The notes under the pieces: generated by a model
Database searches by the model: none
The model's input: only the letters and a program-made list of their open reading frames with translations
Told to the model about the DNA's origin: nothing
Program-made: the position numbers and the translations under genes
Shown here: positions 1 to 9,403 of the stretch, in pieces
How the letters are laid out: each line of letters begins with the position of its first letter
Numbering within the stretch: position 1 is the first letter of the stretch
Assembly: GCA_009923495.1 (NCBI GenBank)
Contig: RFTJ01000008.1
Location: 1 to 52,848 of the forward strand
Source of the DNA: Actinomycetota bacterium
GTDB lineage: Bacteria; Actinomycetota; Actinomycetes; S36-B12; UBA5976
Direction: 5' to 3'
DNA length: 52,848 bases

Positions 1-822
1 CTTTCGGGTGGCAGTGCTTCAGTCGCTGGTTCATTTGCTTATGCAACCCCAAGCGCAGCGCCAGCAACCGGCACGGAAAATCAGAGTGTGGTCTTTACCC
101 CATCTGATACCACGACGTACAGCACGGTCACATTTGGGGTAAGCGTTACGGTAAACAAGGCCAATCCAACTGTGACCACATTGCCAACTGCATCGGTCAT
201 CACTTACGGTCAGACTCTGGCAGATTCAACTCTGGGCACCGGCTCAGTTAGTGTTGCCGGTTCATGGGCATGGCTGGATTCAACGATTGCGCCAAGTGCC
301 GGAAGCGCTTCGCAGACTGCCGTATTTACGCCAACTGATGGAGACAACTACAACTCGGTCAATAGATCAGTAACAGTTGTAACCAACAAGGCGAATGCCT
401 CGGTCTCGATAACTGGAACAAGTACCGACTACACCGGTTCGGCACAAGGAGTCACGGTAGATACCACGCCAAGTGGGCTAAGCGTCACAGTTACCTACAA
501 CGGTTCAACCACTGTTCCGACAAATGCAGGCAACTACTCAGTAAGCGTCACAGTGAACGATGCGAATTATGCTGGCTCTGGATCAGACACATTCGCAATT
601 GCAGCGGCAACGCCAGATGTGACTTGGCCAACAGCTAGTGAAATTCGCAACCCAGCTGCTTTGAGTGCATCTTCACTAACTGGTGGAAGTGCTACATTTG
701 GCGGCAACTCGGTTGCTGGAACATTTGCTTGGGCTACTCCAACAGCAGTTCCAACTCCAGGCTCAGCCGATTACAGCGTCAAGTTCACCCCAACATCGAG
801 TGACTTACAGTGTTTCAGGTGA
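1..822 (+). CDS. Large secreted MBG-repeat protein, 5' partial, frame broken at its 3' end
   Basis: The reading frame is open from base 1, so the gene begins outside the window. The translation is made of repeated Ig-like MBG/YDG-type modules, with recurring phrases such as GSFAYATPSAAP, VFTPSDTTTY, VFTPTDGDNY and VNKANPTVT. Proteins of this kind are large extracellular, adhesin-like surface proteins. The last module stops abruptly after KFTPTSSD, and the frame closes at TGA 820-822. The family pattern resumes in the +2 frame from about 800, in the middle of a different repeat type, so this fragment and the next one were probably one gene. A deletion with frameshift, or an assembly collapse in repetitive DNA, explains this equally well. 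Function beyond surface or adhesin-like is not known. Confidence 0.7.
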   Translation, partial: LSGGSASVAGSFAYATPSAAPATGTENQSVVFTPSDTTTYSTVTFGVSVTVNKANPTVTTLPTASVITYGQTLADSTLGTGSVSVAGSWAWLDSTIAPSAGSASQTAVFTPTDGDNYNSVNRSVTVVTNKANASVSITGTSTDYTGSAQGVTVDTTPSGLSVTVTYNGSTTVPTNAGNYSVSVTVNDANYAGSGSDTFAIAAATPDVTWPTASEIRNPAALSASSLTGGSATFGGNSVAGTFAWATPTAVPTPGSADYSVKFTPTSSDLQCFR

Positions 823-3800
823 TACATATTCGGTAACTTTGTCCCGAAGTGATATCGGAAGTTCAGTGGTCTTCAGTGCAACTGCTATTGCAGAAGGTTT
901 CATGGAATCAGATGTTGTTTCAAGTAGTGCCTTCACCGTCACTGCGGCAGCGGCACCGAGTGCAATTAGCTTGTCTCAGTCTGGCCTTGATGTCGAAGCC
1001 GAAGTTACTCTAGCTTCGGGCACATCACTGGGTACAATTTTGGCTCAGATTGGTTCGGCAAGTCCAGTTTCAGTCACACCAGACGAAGATGGTCGGATTG
1101 CAATAACCTTAAGCAGAAGTGACAAGGGTAAGTCGGTTACTTTCTCAGCAACTGCAACGCAAAGTGGCAAAGCCGAGTCCGAAGTAACCAGCAGCGATTC
1201 CCTAACCTTCGGTGTTGCCGATACGCCAACGCTAGGCACCGTAACCCAGAGTGGCTTAACGGTAAGTGTCACGGTCGAAGTAAGTCTCGGGCAATCAATT
1301 GGCAGCGTAACTGCAACTGTTGATGGTTCGGCAGCAACCGTTTCGAGTTCTGATGGCACCTACTCGGTAACGGTAGCTCGTTCTGCCATCGGCAAGAACG
1401 TGGTATTCACGGCAGTTGCCTCAGGAACCGGAATTGCTGATTCAGCTGCAGTTTCGACTGACGCTTATACGGTGCTTGTCGCAGCAGCCCCGACATTTGG
1501 TGCTATTACTCAAAACGAACTGACGATTAGCGCCAAAGTAAATCTTGGTGGCGATCAGACCTATGGGGCTGTTACCGCAACCGTTGATGGTGGAGAAGCT
1601 CAGGCAACTGAGTATGAAGGCGATGGCGTCTTTAGCATCACTTTGACTACTGCCGAAATTGGCAAGAGCATTGTGTTCAGTGCCACTGCGGCACAGTCAG
1701 GTCGTGCTGATTCAAGTGTCGCCTACAGCAATGGCTATACCATGGTCACTCCGCCACCTCAGTTGTCTAACTTAAGCGTTGATTACGGAATTCGTGGCGC
1801 ATCGATTACTGCTAATGGAAATTACTTAACCGGTGGAAGTATCAAGGTTGGTGGAGTAACGGCGACGACAACTTCAGTCAATTACACAAGCATTACCTTT
1901 ACTGTTCCATCTGGCGTAGCTTCTGGCGCAGTAACTGTAGTGGCAACTACAGCTACAGGTAGTTCCTCAGGACTCGATTTCACGGTTGCTGATGCACCGA
2001 CCATCACTGGCTTCGCGTCATGGATGGGCACGACTGCACCATACGTTACAAACCGCGGTCGCACGTTTGACATTTATGGTACAAACCTTGCCAATGCTTC
2101 CTTCACGGTAGGCGATGTCCCTGTGTCAACAGTCAAGGGTGGCGACACAGTCGTTCGCGTTATGCTTCCAGTGGATGCCGCGCTTGGCACCGATCAAGCA
2201 GTTGTTGCAACAACTCCGATGGGTGGCGCGTCAAACACAATGTACATCGATGTCATCGAGCACTTGCCGGTAATCACTGGTTTTGGTGCTTCAGCAGTCC
2301 GACCTGGTGAACTAATCACCATTTACGGTAACTGGCTAGATAACCCAACAAGAGTTCGATTCTCAGTAGGTGGACTTGTTAACGCAACAGTTGGCGTTGA
2401 CGCCGCCCTTACTGGAACCGATGTTGCGTTAATGACAACAGCAATCACAGTTCGTGTCCCTGCAGGTGCGCAAACTGGCCGCGTCAGAATCTATACGCCT
2501 GTTGGCTCAGTATTGAGTGCGGACATCCTTACGATTTATCCAGCGCCGAAAATCTCGTCAATGAAGGTAGCGGGCAAGACTGCAACTGGAGCTGCTCGAG
2601 GCCAGAGAGTAGAGTTGGCCGGCAGTGGGTTCTTAAATGGATCGGTGACAATCGGTGGAGTCTCTGCGCAGATTGCTGCCAGCCCCGCGCCAAAAGATTC
2701 GGGAATGACAGTTATCGTGCCCAATGGGGTAACGCCAGGTGCGTCTACAACCTTGGTTGTGACTTCCCAGTACGGTGTACCGTCAGCGGCGGTGGCATTC
2801 ACCGTTGGCTATGACAAGCCTGTGATTAATTCGCTATCGGTGAGTGCTGGTGCACTCGGCTCGTTAGTGACCATTAATGGAAAAGATTTCACCGGAACTA
2901 CCTCGGTTAAGTTCAATTCCAGCAAGTCAGCCAATCTAAGTGATCCGGCCACCGTTATCACGGATACCGCCGTAACCGTCAAGGTGCCAACCGGTGCTAT
3001 CACGGGAACGATTACGCTGACAGCTCGTGGTGGATCTGCTACATCTGCTTCATTTACGGTTTACCAGCCACCAACATTGACTACGATCTCACCTAATGTT
3101 GGAAAGGCTGGAACCGTAATCTCAGTCACCGGAACCAACTTGCTCAGTGCAACATTCCAAATTGGCGGAGTTACGGCATCGCCAGCACCATCATTCGTGG
3201 CAACTGCAACTTCGGCTCGAATCCTGGTTCCGGCTGGAGCAGCAATTAGCAGCGCAATGGGAGATAGCACAGTTTCGGTTAATGCACTTGGCGGAACTGC
3301 CAGTGCACCATTCACGGTAGTTGGCGCTCCAGCAGTCACAAGCTTGAGTAGTAGCTCGGCAGTAGTGGGAACTGAAATCACAATCAATGGATCTCGACTA
3401 CTAAATCCAACGGCTAGCCCATCGCCTTCAGCGATCTCGGTAAAGATTGGGGGATTGACAGCGACTGTGAAAGCGGGTGCAACGGCAAGCCAGTTAGTAG
3501 TTACTGTTCCACTAGCTGTTCCTGGCGGAAGTTCATCAATAAGTGTCACCACTTTGGGTGGAACTGTGACGACGGGCTTGACTGTGATTCCGCTGGCTCC
3601 TACCGTTTCTTCGCTTGGGGCTACTACGCAGAATCGCGGCCTGACTGTGCGAATAAACGGAACTAACTTACTGAACTCAACGGTAACCATCGGCGGTGCA
3701 ACAGCCACCGTGTCGGCTGGAGCTACGGCAACAGGTATTACCGTAACGGTTCCTGCCAATGCTCCGCTAGGAAGTCAGACGGTGGTAGTTACCACAGCTG

Positions 3801-4114
3801 GAGGTTCAGATAGCACCAAGTCGATCATGGTTAAGGTGCAAGCGCCTACGGTGACCGCAGTTAGCCAATCCGGAACTAAGCGTGGAGTAGGCACGGTAAC
3901 CATCACTGGTTCCTTCCTAGCCAATGCCACAATCAAGGTTGGAAGTGTGACCGTAGCTAGTTCGGCGGTTAACATCAATGGTGCAGGCACCTCGTTAACC
4001 TTCACCATCCCGCCAACTGCCACTGTCTCCACGGCTGCCTCGGTCAACATCAACACATCTGGTGGCGCTTGGCAGTCATCAACTAGTTCGCAAAAGATTG
4101 CAGTCACTTCTTAA
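800..4114 (+). CDS. Large secreted IPT/TIG-repeat protein, C-terminal part after the frame break
   Basis: An ORF formally opens at 683, but the first ~39 codons are an out-of-frame shadow of the preceding MBG module. Protein-like sequence starts at about 800 with VTYSVSGDTYSVTLSRS. Three to four copies follow of a ~90-residue repeat with signatures such as QSGLTVSVTVEVSLG and IGKNVVFTAVASG. From about 1760 there are roughly nine IPT/TIG Ig-like domains (for example APTVSSLGATTQNRG, then VRINGTNLLNSTVTIGG). No LPXTG, C-terminal hydrophobic segment or catalytic domain is visible. The last domain (QSGTKRGVGTVTITGSFL) resembles the C-terminus of the protein ending at 16098, which suggests a shared terminal module. 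Likely an extracellular structural or binding protein. The missing beginning could hold its binding domains. Confidence 0.75.
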   Translation: MTYSVSGDTYSVTLSRSDIGSSVVFSATAIAEGFMESDVVSSSAFTVTAAAAPSAISLSQSGLDVEAEVTLASGTSLGTILAQIGSASPVSVTPDEDGRIAITLSRSDKGKSVTFSATATQSGKAESEVTSSDSLTFGVADTPTLGTVTQSGLTVSVTVEVSLGQSIGSVTATVDGSAATVSSSDGTYSVTVARSAIGKNVVFTAVASGTGIADSAAVSTDAYTVLVAAAPTFGAITQNELTISAKVNLGGDQTYGAVTATVDGGEAQATEYEGDGVFSITLTTAEIGKSIVFSATAAQSGRADSSVAYSNGYTMVTPPPQLSNLSVDYGIRGASITANGNYLTGGSIKVGGVTATTTSVNYTSITFTVPSGVASGAVTVVATTATGSSSGLDFTVADAPTITGFASWMGTTAPYVTNRGRTFDIYGTNLANASFTVGDVPVSTVKGGDTVVRVMLPVDAALGTDQAVVATTPMGGASNTMYIDVIEHLPVITGFGASAVRPGELITIYGNWLDNPTRVRFSVGGLVNATVGVDAALTGTDVALMTTAITVRVPAGAQTGRVRIYTPVGSVLSADILTIYPAPKISSMKVAGKTATGAARGQRVELAGSGFLNGSVTIGGVSAQIAASPAPKDSGMTVIVPNGVTPGASTTLVVTSQYGVPSAAVAFTVGYDKPVINSLSVSAGALGSLVTINGKDFTGTTSVKFNSSKSANLSDPATVITDTAVTVKVPTGAITGTITLTARGGSATSASFTVYQPPTLTTISPNVGKAGTVISVTGTNLLSATFQIGGVTASPAPSFVATATSARILVPAGAAISSAMGDSTVSVNALGGTASAPFTVVGAPAVTSLSSSSAVVGTEITINGSRLLNPTASPSPSAISVKIGGLTATVKAGATASQLVVTVPLAVPGGSSSISVTTLGGTVTTGLTVIPLAPTVSSLGATTQNRGLTVRINGTNLLNSTVTIGGATATVSAGATATGITVTVPANAPLGSQTVVVTTAGGSDSTKSIMVKVQAPTVTAVSQSGTKRGVGTVTITGSFLANATIKVGSVTVASSAVNINGAGTSLTFTIPPTATVSTAASVNINTSGGAWQSSTSSQKIAVTS

Positions 4115-4137
4115 TCCGAAGGTAAGCAACTTAAATA

Positions 4138-4166
4138 GTTGCCGGGTCCGAGGCGGGCCCGGCAAC
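4138..4166 (+). terminator. Hairpin terminator after the TIG protein
   Basis: GC-rich hairpin with a 12-bp stem (4138-4149 with 4155-4166, one G-T pair) and a 5-base loop, followed by TAGCAGTTTT. It lies 23 bases after the stop codon at 4114 and separates the adhesin-like gene from the pullulanase operon. Confidence 0.75.
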
Positions 4167-4293
4167 TAGCAGTTTTAAGCTCCGAAAAGACACAGTTTGA
4201 TAACAATTGGGTTAGTGGGCTTCCGTTGTGGGAATTATCAGATTTACCCTAAGTTAAGGTGGAAATCATCAGGAAAGTGGAAGGATGACAAGG

Positions 4294-7200
4294 ATGTCAG
4301 GACTGAGTATTGCACGATTAAGTCGTAAAGCGGCTATCGCGCTGTTGGCAGTTACAGCTTTACTCCTAGGTTTCAATGTCGGTGTGGCTAAGGCGCTGCC
4401 GGCAACGGTTAACCTAACCATCCACTATTTCCGCGACGCAGGTGATTATGCAACCCCGGCTGGCGCCACAGGCCCTTGGAATGTCTGGATCTGGAAAGAT
4501 GCTCCAGGTGGAGCCGATGACGTAGCAGTTAATGCCCCAAATGGAAATGCGTTTACCCAGCCGACGACTACGAAAGTTCTTGATAGTTGGAACTACAGTG
4601 CAACATTGAAACTAACTATCACAGGAATGCAGCCAGTTCATACTCAGATCGGTTTCATTGTTCGCCAAGGTCTTTGGGATGCAACAGACATCGGCTTTGA
4701 CCGATTCATTACTAACATTGATCCTGTTTCAGGCAACGCTGAAATTTGGCTGAAGCAAGGCGATAAGAATGTTTACACTTCTGTGCCTCGATTAGGCCCA
4801 GGCATTAAGAGTGCAAGCATCGATGACTTCCGAAAGATTACTGTTAACCTAAATCGCGCGCCTGCTACTGGTACCGCTGCAGCTAACTTCACAATTTGTC
4901 CGGTCCCCACCACGTCTGCAGAACCAGCACCATCTCCAGTTGCACCAACTGGCGTAACAGCGGCCGCCGGCAATGCGAAAGTTTTCTTAAAGTGGACCCA
5001 TGTTGCTGGCGCAACCGGATATAAGGTCTACCGAGCAGCATCAACTTTGCCAGCTGCCCCAACCGGTTTGACCGCAATTGCCGGCAATGCGAAAGTTTTC
5101 TTAAAGTGGACCCATGTTGCTGGCGCGACTAGTTACAAGGTTTATCGCGGCGCGAGCGCAACTTCGGTCACAACACTTTTGGGCGGCGACAGTACCAATG
5201 GCTACACCGACAGCACGGCCGTTAATAACACGAGTTACTACTATGCGGTAAAGGCATCAAATGCGGCAGGAGATTCGCTTAATTCAACGGCAGTACTCAG
5301 CAAGCCAGTCGCTACCTCGACTATCGCCGTGATGCCAGCGCCAACACCTTCAGCAGCTGCCGCAATTGTGCTGCCAACTACGGCTCTTGGCACGACAACA
5401 GCAAATGGTTACACCGACGCAACTGCAGTAAATCTCACCACCTATAACTACGGTGTTCGAGCCACCAATGGAACAGTTGACTCTCCTCTTTCAGCCATTG
5501 TCGCTAGCCGCCCGATTTCCACATCAACTGTGCTAGCTATGCCAACGCCAACGCCGTCAAACGTGGTCGTTGCCCCTACTTCTCCATGTCCGGGCGCTAC
5601 TGGTGTACCAACGATCTCAACGGCAACAGTTAGTGGATCGGTGGCGACGCTAAATCTTGGCTCTGATGTAACACTAGGCACCAACTACCTAATCTTCTTA
5701 AAGGACAAAAACAACGTTGACTTTGGCAGTCAAAAGACTTACTCGGGCAAGATTTTGACCTCAACGCAGTTCAATGCAAATTTTGTATACAGCGGTGACG
5801 ATTTAGGTGCCACTTATTCCGCTCTAAATACCAAATTCCGCGTATGGGCGCCCACCGCCTCCGCACTGTCCGTCAAGATTTATGACAGTGCAACGTCAGC
5901 ACTACCAAGCAGCACTGTGCCAATGACCAAGAGCACGCAGGGAACCTGGGTAGCTACTGTAAACGGTGACCTAAATGGCAAGATTTATATGTATGGGGTG
6001 ACCGTTGATGACCGTACCCTAGAAACGATTGACCCATATGTCCGTGCAACCACGATTAATGGAACGCGCGGCGTCATTTTAGATCTAACTAAAACTGACC
6101 CAGCAAATTGGGCTAATGATAAGGCTCCTGCTTTCAGTGGCAGTGCAACCGATGCAGTTGTTTACGAACTACATGTTCGGGACCTGTCTATGGATGCAAG
6201 TAGCGGATACCCAGCTGATCAAAAAGGTAAGTTCTCTGCACTGACCAACTTCAACACCACCTACTGTTCTGTGGCTTCTCCAGCGCCGACTGCTCCCACC
6301 GCTCCCACTGGCTTAGCGACAACAGCTGGAAATGCGAAAGTATTTTTGAAGTGGAACCAAACTGCAACCACCACCGGATATAAAATTTTCCGCGGCGCAA
6401 GTTCAACCACTGCAACAACTCAAATTGGTACAGCAACTGTCAACGGTTACACGGATTCGACTGCGGTAAATGGTACTACCTACTTCTACACAGTGAAGGC
6501 ATCAAATTCAACCGTCGATTCACCTGCTAGTACAGCAGTTTCAGGCGCAGCCTCAGCGACATCAATAGTTACTGCGATGCCGGCACCAACGCCTAGCGCG
6601 CCAGCTGCCATAACGCCATGGACCTGTCCCTCAGCATCAATCGTCAAGACTGGCATGGGCGCAATCAAGGATCTTGGCATTACCCACTTGGAACTTTTGC
6701 CGGTCTACGACTTTGGTTCAGTGAATGAAACCAATCCAACCTTTAACTGGGGTTATGATCCACAAAATCCGAATGTTCCTGAGGGCTCTTACTCAAGCGA
6801 TGCGACTAACCCTGCTGCTCGAATTACCGAATTAAAGCAAGGTGTCCAGGCCATCCATAACAATGGTATGCGCGTGGTTATGGATGTTATTTACAACCAT
6901 GTCATGAATCCAAACACTTTCAGTCAGGAAAGCTTGGTGCCTGGGTACTTCTTCCGCACAGACGCTTCGGGCAATCTAACCAATCAGTCTGGTTGTGGAA
7001 ACGATGTCGCATCCGAACGACCAATGGTTCGCAAGTACATCGTTGATTCAGTTGTTTACTGGGCAAAGCAATATCACATGGACGGCTTCCGCTTCGACAT
7101 TATGAGCTTGGTCGACAAGGTGACTATGGGCCAAGTGATGACTGAACTAAAGAAAATTGATCCGACCATTATCGTTTTCGGTGAAGGTTGGAGTTATGAC

Positions 7201-8124
7201 GAAAATAAGGCTCAGTTGCCTTATTCAATGCAGTCCCGCCAGGCAAATGCTGGCAACACAGAGTTGCAAGGCATCGGCTTCTTTAATGATCAATTGCGTG
7301 ACGGACTTAAAGGCGATACTGGAACCGATACCCTGCCAGGCTATGTGAATGGCCTAGCGAGCAATTACATTAACCAGGTAATAAATGGCATCTTTGGTCA
7401 AACTGCAACTAACTTCAACACCGACAAAGCCAGCAGCAGAAGCTGGACCGCAACTACTCCTGGGCAGTCGGTTAACTATGTTGAGGTCCACGATGGTTTA
7501 ACACTTTGGGACAAGTTGAAAGCAGCTAACACATTTGGAGTTACTGATACTGTATTGCAACGCCAGGGTAGGCAAGCCGCTTCACTAATGCTGCTGTCGC
7601 AGGGAATGCCATTCCTGCATGCAGGACAGGAATTCTTGCGTAGCAAGGGTGGAAACGCTAATAGCTATGCACCACCTGACTCAGCTACTACCACTGCACT
7701 CAAACTTGATTGGGAACTAAAAACTAATTCACTGAAGTGGAATCAAGCTTCGACCAATAAGATCAATGTTGATTACTATCGTGGTTTGATCGCCCTGCGT
7801 AAGGCCCACCCACTTTTTAGAATGAACAGTGTTGCTGAAATTAACAAACGTTTCGAATGGTTGCCGGGTTACGCAAGTAATGCACTTGGTTTTATGTACA
7901 AGAACACTGCAAGCGACGGTAGCAAACTTGGTGATACTTGGAATCGTATTGTGATTGGCTCCAATCCAAACGACACTGCGAAAACCATGGGCCTGCCATC
8001 TGGCACTTGGTATGTTGTTGTCAATGACACAGCGGCTGGCGTTTCAACACTGGCAACCATCACCAATGGTCAGGTTAGTGTGCCAGCAAACTCAACCGTG
8101 GTATTGACCGATACCAAGCCGTAG
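4294..8124 (+). CDS. pulA: Secreted type I pullulanase (GH13) with two inserted FN3 cassettes
   Basis: Debranching enzyme for alpha-1,6 links in pullulan, starch and glycogen, secreted by a signal peptide (about residues 1-37). The order is a PUD/CBM41-like starch-binding domain (TIHYFRDAGDY), an FN3-rich region (residues ~203-431), a GH13 N-terminal beta-domain (FRVWAPTASAL) and the GH13 barrel. Visible catalytic signatures are FNWGYDPQNP, DVIYNHV, nucleophile D935 in DGFRFD, acid E964 in GEGW and D1067 in VEVHDG. A second FN3 cassette (~659-777) interrupts the barrel before KDLGITHLELLPVYDF. Each FN3 cassette is bracketed by a cysteine pair (C202/C432, C658/C778). Start ATG 4294 was chosen over 4285 because GTGGAAGGA lies 8 bases upstream. 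malE follows 36 bases downstream, which suggests one operon. The catalytic set looks complete, so it is probably active. Confidence 0.93.
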   Translation: MSGLSIARLSRKAAIALLAVTALLLGFNVGVAKALPATVNLTIHYFRDAGDYATPAGATGPWNVWIWKDAPGGADDVAVNAPNGNAFTQPTTTKVLDSWNYSATLKLTITGMQPVHTQIGFIVRQGLWDATDIGFDRFITNIDPVSGNAEIWLKQGDKNVYTSVPRLGPGIKSASIDDFRKITVNLNRAPATGTAAANFTICPVPTTSAEPAPSPVAPTGVTAAAGNAKVFLKWTHVAGATGYKVYRAASTLPAAPTGLTAIAGNAKVFLKWTHVAGATSYKVYRGASATSVTTLLGGDSTNGYTDSTAVNNTSYYYAVKASNAAGDSLNSTAVLSKPVATSTIAVMPAPTPSAAAAIVLPTTALGTTTANGYTDATAVNLTTYNYGVRATNGTVDSPLSAIVASRPISTSTVLAMPTPTPSNVVVAPTSPCPGATGVPTISTATVSGSVATLNLGSDVTLGTNYLIFLKDKNNVDFGSQKTYSGKILTSTQFNANFVYSGDDLGATYSALNTKFRVWAPTASALSVKIYDSATSALPSSTVPMTKSTQGTWVATVNGDLNGKIYMYGVTVDDRTLETIDPYVRATTINGTRGVILDLTKTDPANWANDKAPAFSGSATDAVVYELHVRDLSMDASSGYPADQKGKFSALTNFNTTYCSVASPAPTAPTAPTGLATTAGNAKVFLKWNQTATTTGYKIFRGASSTTATTQIGTATVNGYTDSTAVNGTTYFYTVKASNSTVDSPASTAVSGAASATSIVTAMPAPTPSAPAAITPWTCPSASIVKTGMGAIKDLGITHLELLPVYDFGSVNETNPTFNWGYDPQNPNVPEGSYSSDATNPAARITELKQGVQAIHNNGMRVVMDVIYNHVMNPNTFSQESLVPGYFFRTDASGNLTNQSGCGNDVASERPMVRKYIVDSVVYWAKQYHMDGFRFDIMSLVDKVTMGQVMTELKKIDPTIIVFGEGWSYDENKAQLPYSMQSRQANAGNTELQGIGFFNDQLRDGLKGDTGTDTLPGYVNGLASNYINQVINGIFGQTATNFNTDKASSRSWTATTPGQSVNYVEVHDGLTLWDKLKAANTFGVTDTVLQRQGRQAASLMLLSQGMPFLHAGQEFLRSKGGNANSYAPPDSATTTALKLDWELKTNSLKWNQASTNKINVDYYRGLIALRKAHPLFRMNSVAEINKRFEWLPGYASNALGFMYKNTASDGSKLGDTWNRIVIGSNPNDTAKTMGLPSGTWYVVVNDTAAGVSTLATITNGQVSVPANSTVVLTDTKP
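4966..5126 (+). repeat. 47-bp exact direct duplication inside the FN3 region of the first pullulanase
   Basis: The 47 bases at 4966-5012 are repeated without mismatch at 5080-5126, an offset of 114 bases (38 codons, in frame). The duplication encodes the first half of an FN3 domain (AGNAKVFLKWTHVAGA). It leaves one half-domain followed by one full domain, and a third, C-terminal half-domain follows at about 5380-5540. Exact identity at the DNA level indicates a recent event, gene conversion, or an assembly effect. Confidence 0.9.
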
Positions 8125-8160
8125 CACAATATGGATATTTTGATGGAGGGGATTACGCCA

Positions 8161-9375
8161 ATGAAAAGAACTTTTCAACGCAGTTTCAGTGCGTCGATAG
8201 TCGTTGCCTTAATAACTGGCTCGCTAATTGCGAGCCCCAGCCAGGCGGCAAGTAAGCCGGTAGTCATCTGGTGTGACAACGCACGAGTTGCAATCATCAA
8301 AATGTGGGCCACCTCAAACGCCAGCAAACTTGGTGCAATAAAGGTAGTTGGCCAAGATAGCGTTAAAGGAAGCCTGAAAACAGTTCGCCCAGTTGATGCT
8401 CCAGACATCATCATTGGCGCCCACGACTGGATTGGCGCCTTAAAAGCGGATAGTAAAATTCAACCAGTAATCCTGCCCCCTACTGCAAAATTCGACCCAA
8501 AAGTGAAAGCTGCTTTTCAAATCAGTGGCCGTCAATATGGCGTGCCAATGCAGACTGAAAATGTAGCTCTTTTCCGCAACACAAAGTTAGTTCCTAAAGC
8601 ACCAAAAACCTTCGCAGATCTTGAGAAGGTTGCCCTTGCTCTTAAAAAGAAGAATTCTAAGAACCGTAACTTCGTGCCATTCGCAGTGCCGCAGGGTGCC
8701 GGTGGCGACGCATATCACATGTATCCATTATTCAGTGGCCTAGGTGGTTATTTCTTCGGCGGCAACTCGCTGAAATGGAAAACTAACGATGTAGGTGTAG
8801 CCAATTCGAAGTTCATAAAGAACTCGGTAATCATCGACAAGTGGTATAAAGAGGGTCTCATCAAGGCCTCAGTAAGTGCCGAAATCGCACTTACTGCTTT
8901 TACTAGCGGTAATGCGCCGTTCTACATCACAGGCCCGTGGAACCTGGGCAAGATTCGTTCTTCCGGCGTTGAATATGCCATCACACCGGTGCCAAACATT
9001 GTTAAAGGAATTCAGCCAGTTCCACTTATCGGTGTGCAGGGTGCCATGCTGACCAAGTGGGCTAATCAGCATAGAGTCACGATTGCGGCAAAGAAAGTAC
9101 TAACCGCCCTAGCCCAAAAGGATGCACAACTCTTCATCTCGAATCTGATGCTTCGTACGCCAGCTAACCTCGATGCAGCGAAGCAGTTTAATCGCCCAGG
9201 TGCGTCAGAATTTCAGCAGGCTGGGAAAGGCGGCATTCCGATGGCGGCGATGACTGCGATGAATGCAGTATGGGCCTCCGTCGGAACTGCATGGGTAAAG
9301 GCAACATCCGGAGCATCTAAAGCCGCCCCAGCCTTTAAGTCAGCAGATGCGGTAGTTCGCAAGGCTGTCAAGTAG
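8161..9375 (+). CDS. malE: Maltose/maltodextrin ABC transporter substrate-binding protein (first copy)
   Basis: Extracellular solute-binding protein of the MalE-like family 1, 404 residues. ATG 8161 is preferred over an upstream in-frame ATG at 8131 because GGAGGG (8145-8150) is correctly spaced. A signal peptide of about 31 residues ends in ASPSQAAS. No cysteine is present at the cleavage site, so it is not a visible lipoprotein, which is unusual for a cell with a single membrane. Family-like segments include DAPDIIIGAHDWIG, YGVPMQTENVALFRN and FYITGPWNLGKI. It lies between the pullulanase and malF and should deliver branched or linear maltodextrins released by that enzyme. A close paralogue sits at 24131. 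Exact ligand length preference cannot be read from sequence. Confidence 0.93.
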   Translation: MKRTFQRSFSASIVVALITGSLIASPSQAASKPVVIWCDNARVAIIKMWATSNASKLGAIKVVGQDSVKGSLKTVRPVDAPDIIIGAHDWIGALKADSKIQPVILPPTAKFDPKVKAAFQISGRQYGVPMQTENVALFRNTKLVPKAPKTFADLEKVALALKKKNSKNRNFVPFAVPQGAGGDAYHMYPLFSGLGGYFFGGNSLKWKTNDVGVANSKFIKNSVIIDKWYKEGLIKASVSAEIALTAFTSGNAPFYITGPWNLGKIRSSGVEYAITPVPNIVKGIQPVPLIGVQGAMLTKWANQHRVTIAAKKVLTALAQKDAQLFISNLMLRTPANLDAAKQFNRPGASEFQQAGKGGIPMAAMTAMNAVWASVGTAWVKATSGASKAAPAFKSADAVVRKAVK

Positions 9376-9403
9376 AGCCGACGCAAAAATCTTCTAGATT
9401 TTG

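Noticed and set aside
683-799. First ~39 codons of the ORF that opens at 683
   Set aside because: They are the +2-frame reading of a real MBG module in +1 and have no protein-like pattern.
3061-3759. Long minus-strand ORF (232 residues) opposite the TIG repeats
   Set aside because: Its composition (Val/Thr/Pro rich, GTVTV-like) mirrors the TIG codons on the other strand; no start signal or family resemblance.
4198-4240. TGATAA...TTATCA inverted repeat before the first pullulanase
   Set aside because: Arms of only 6 bases separated by 31 bases; too weak to call an operator.
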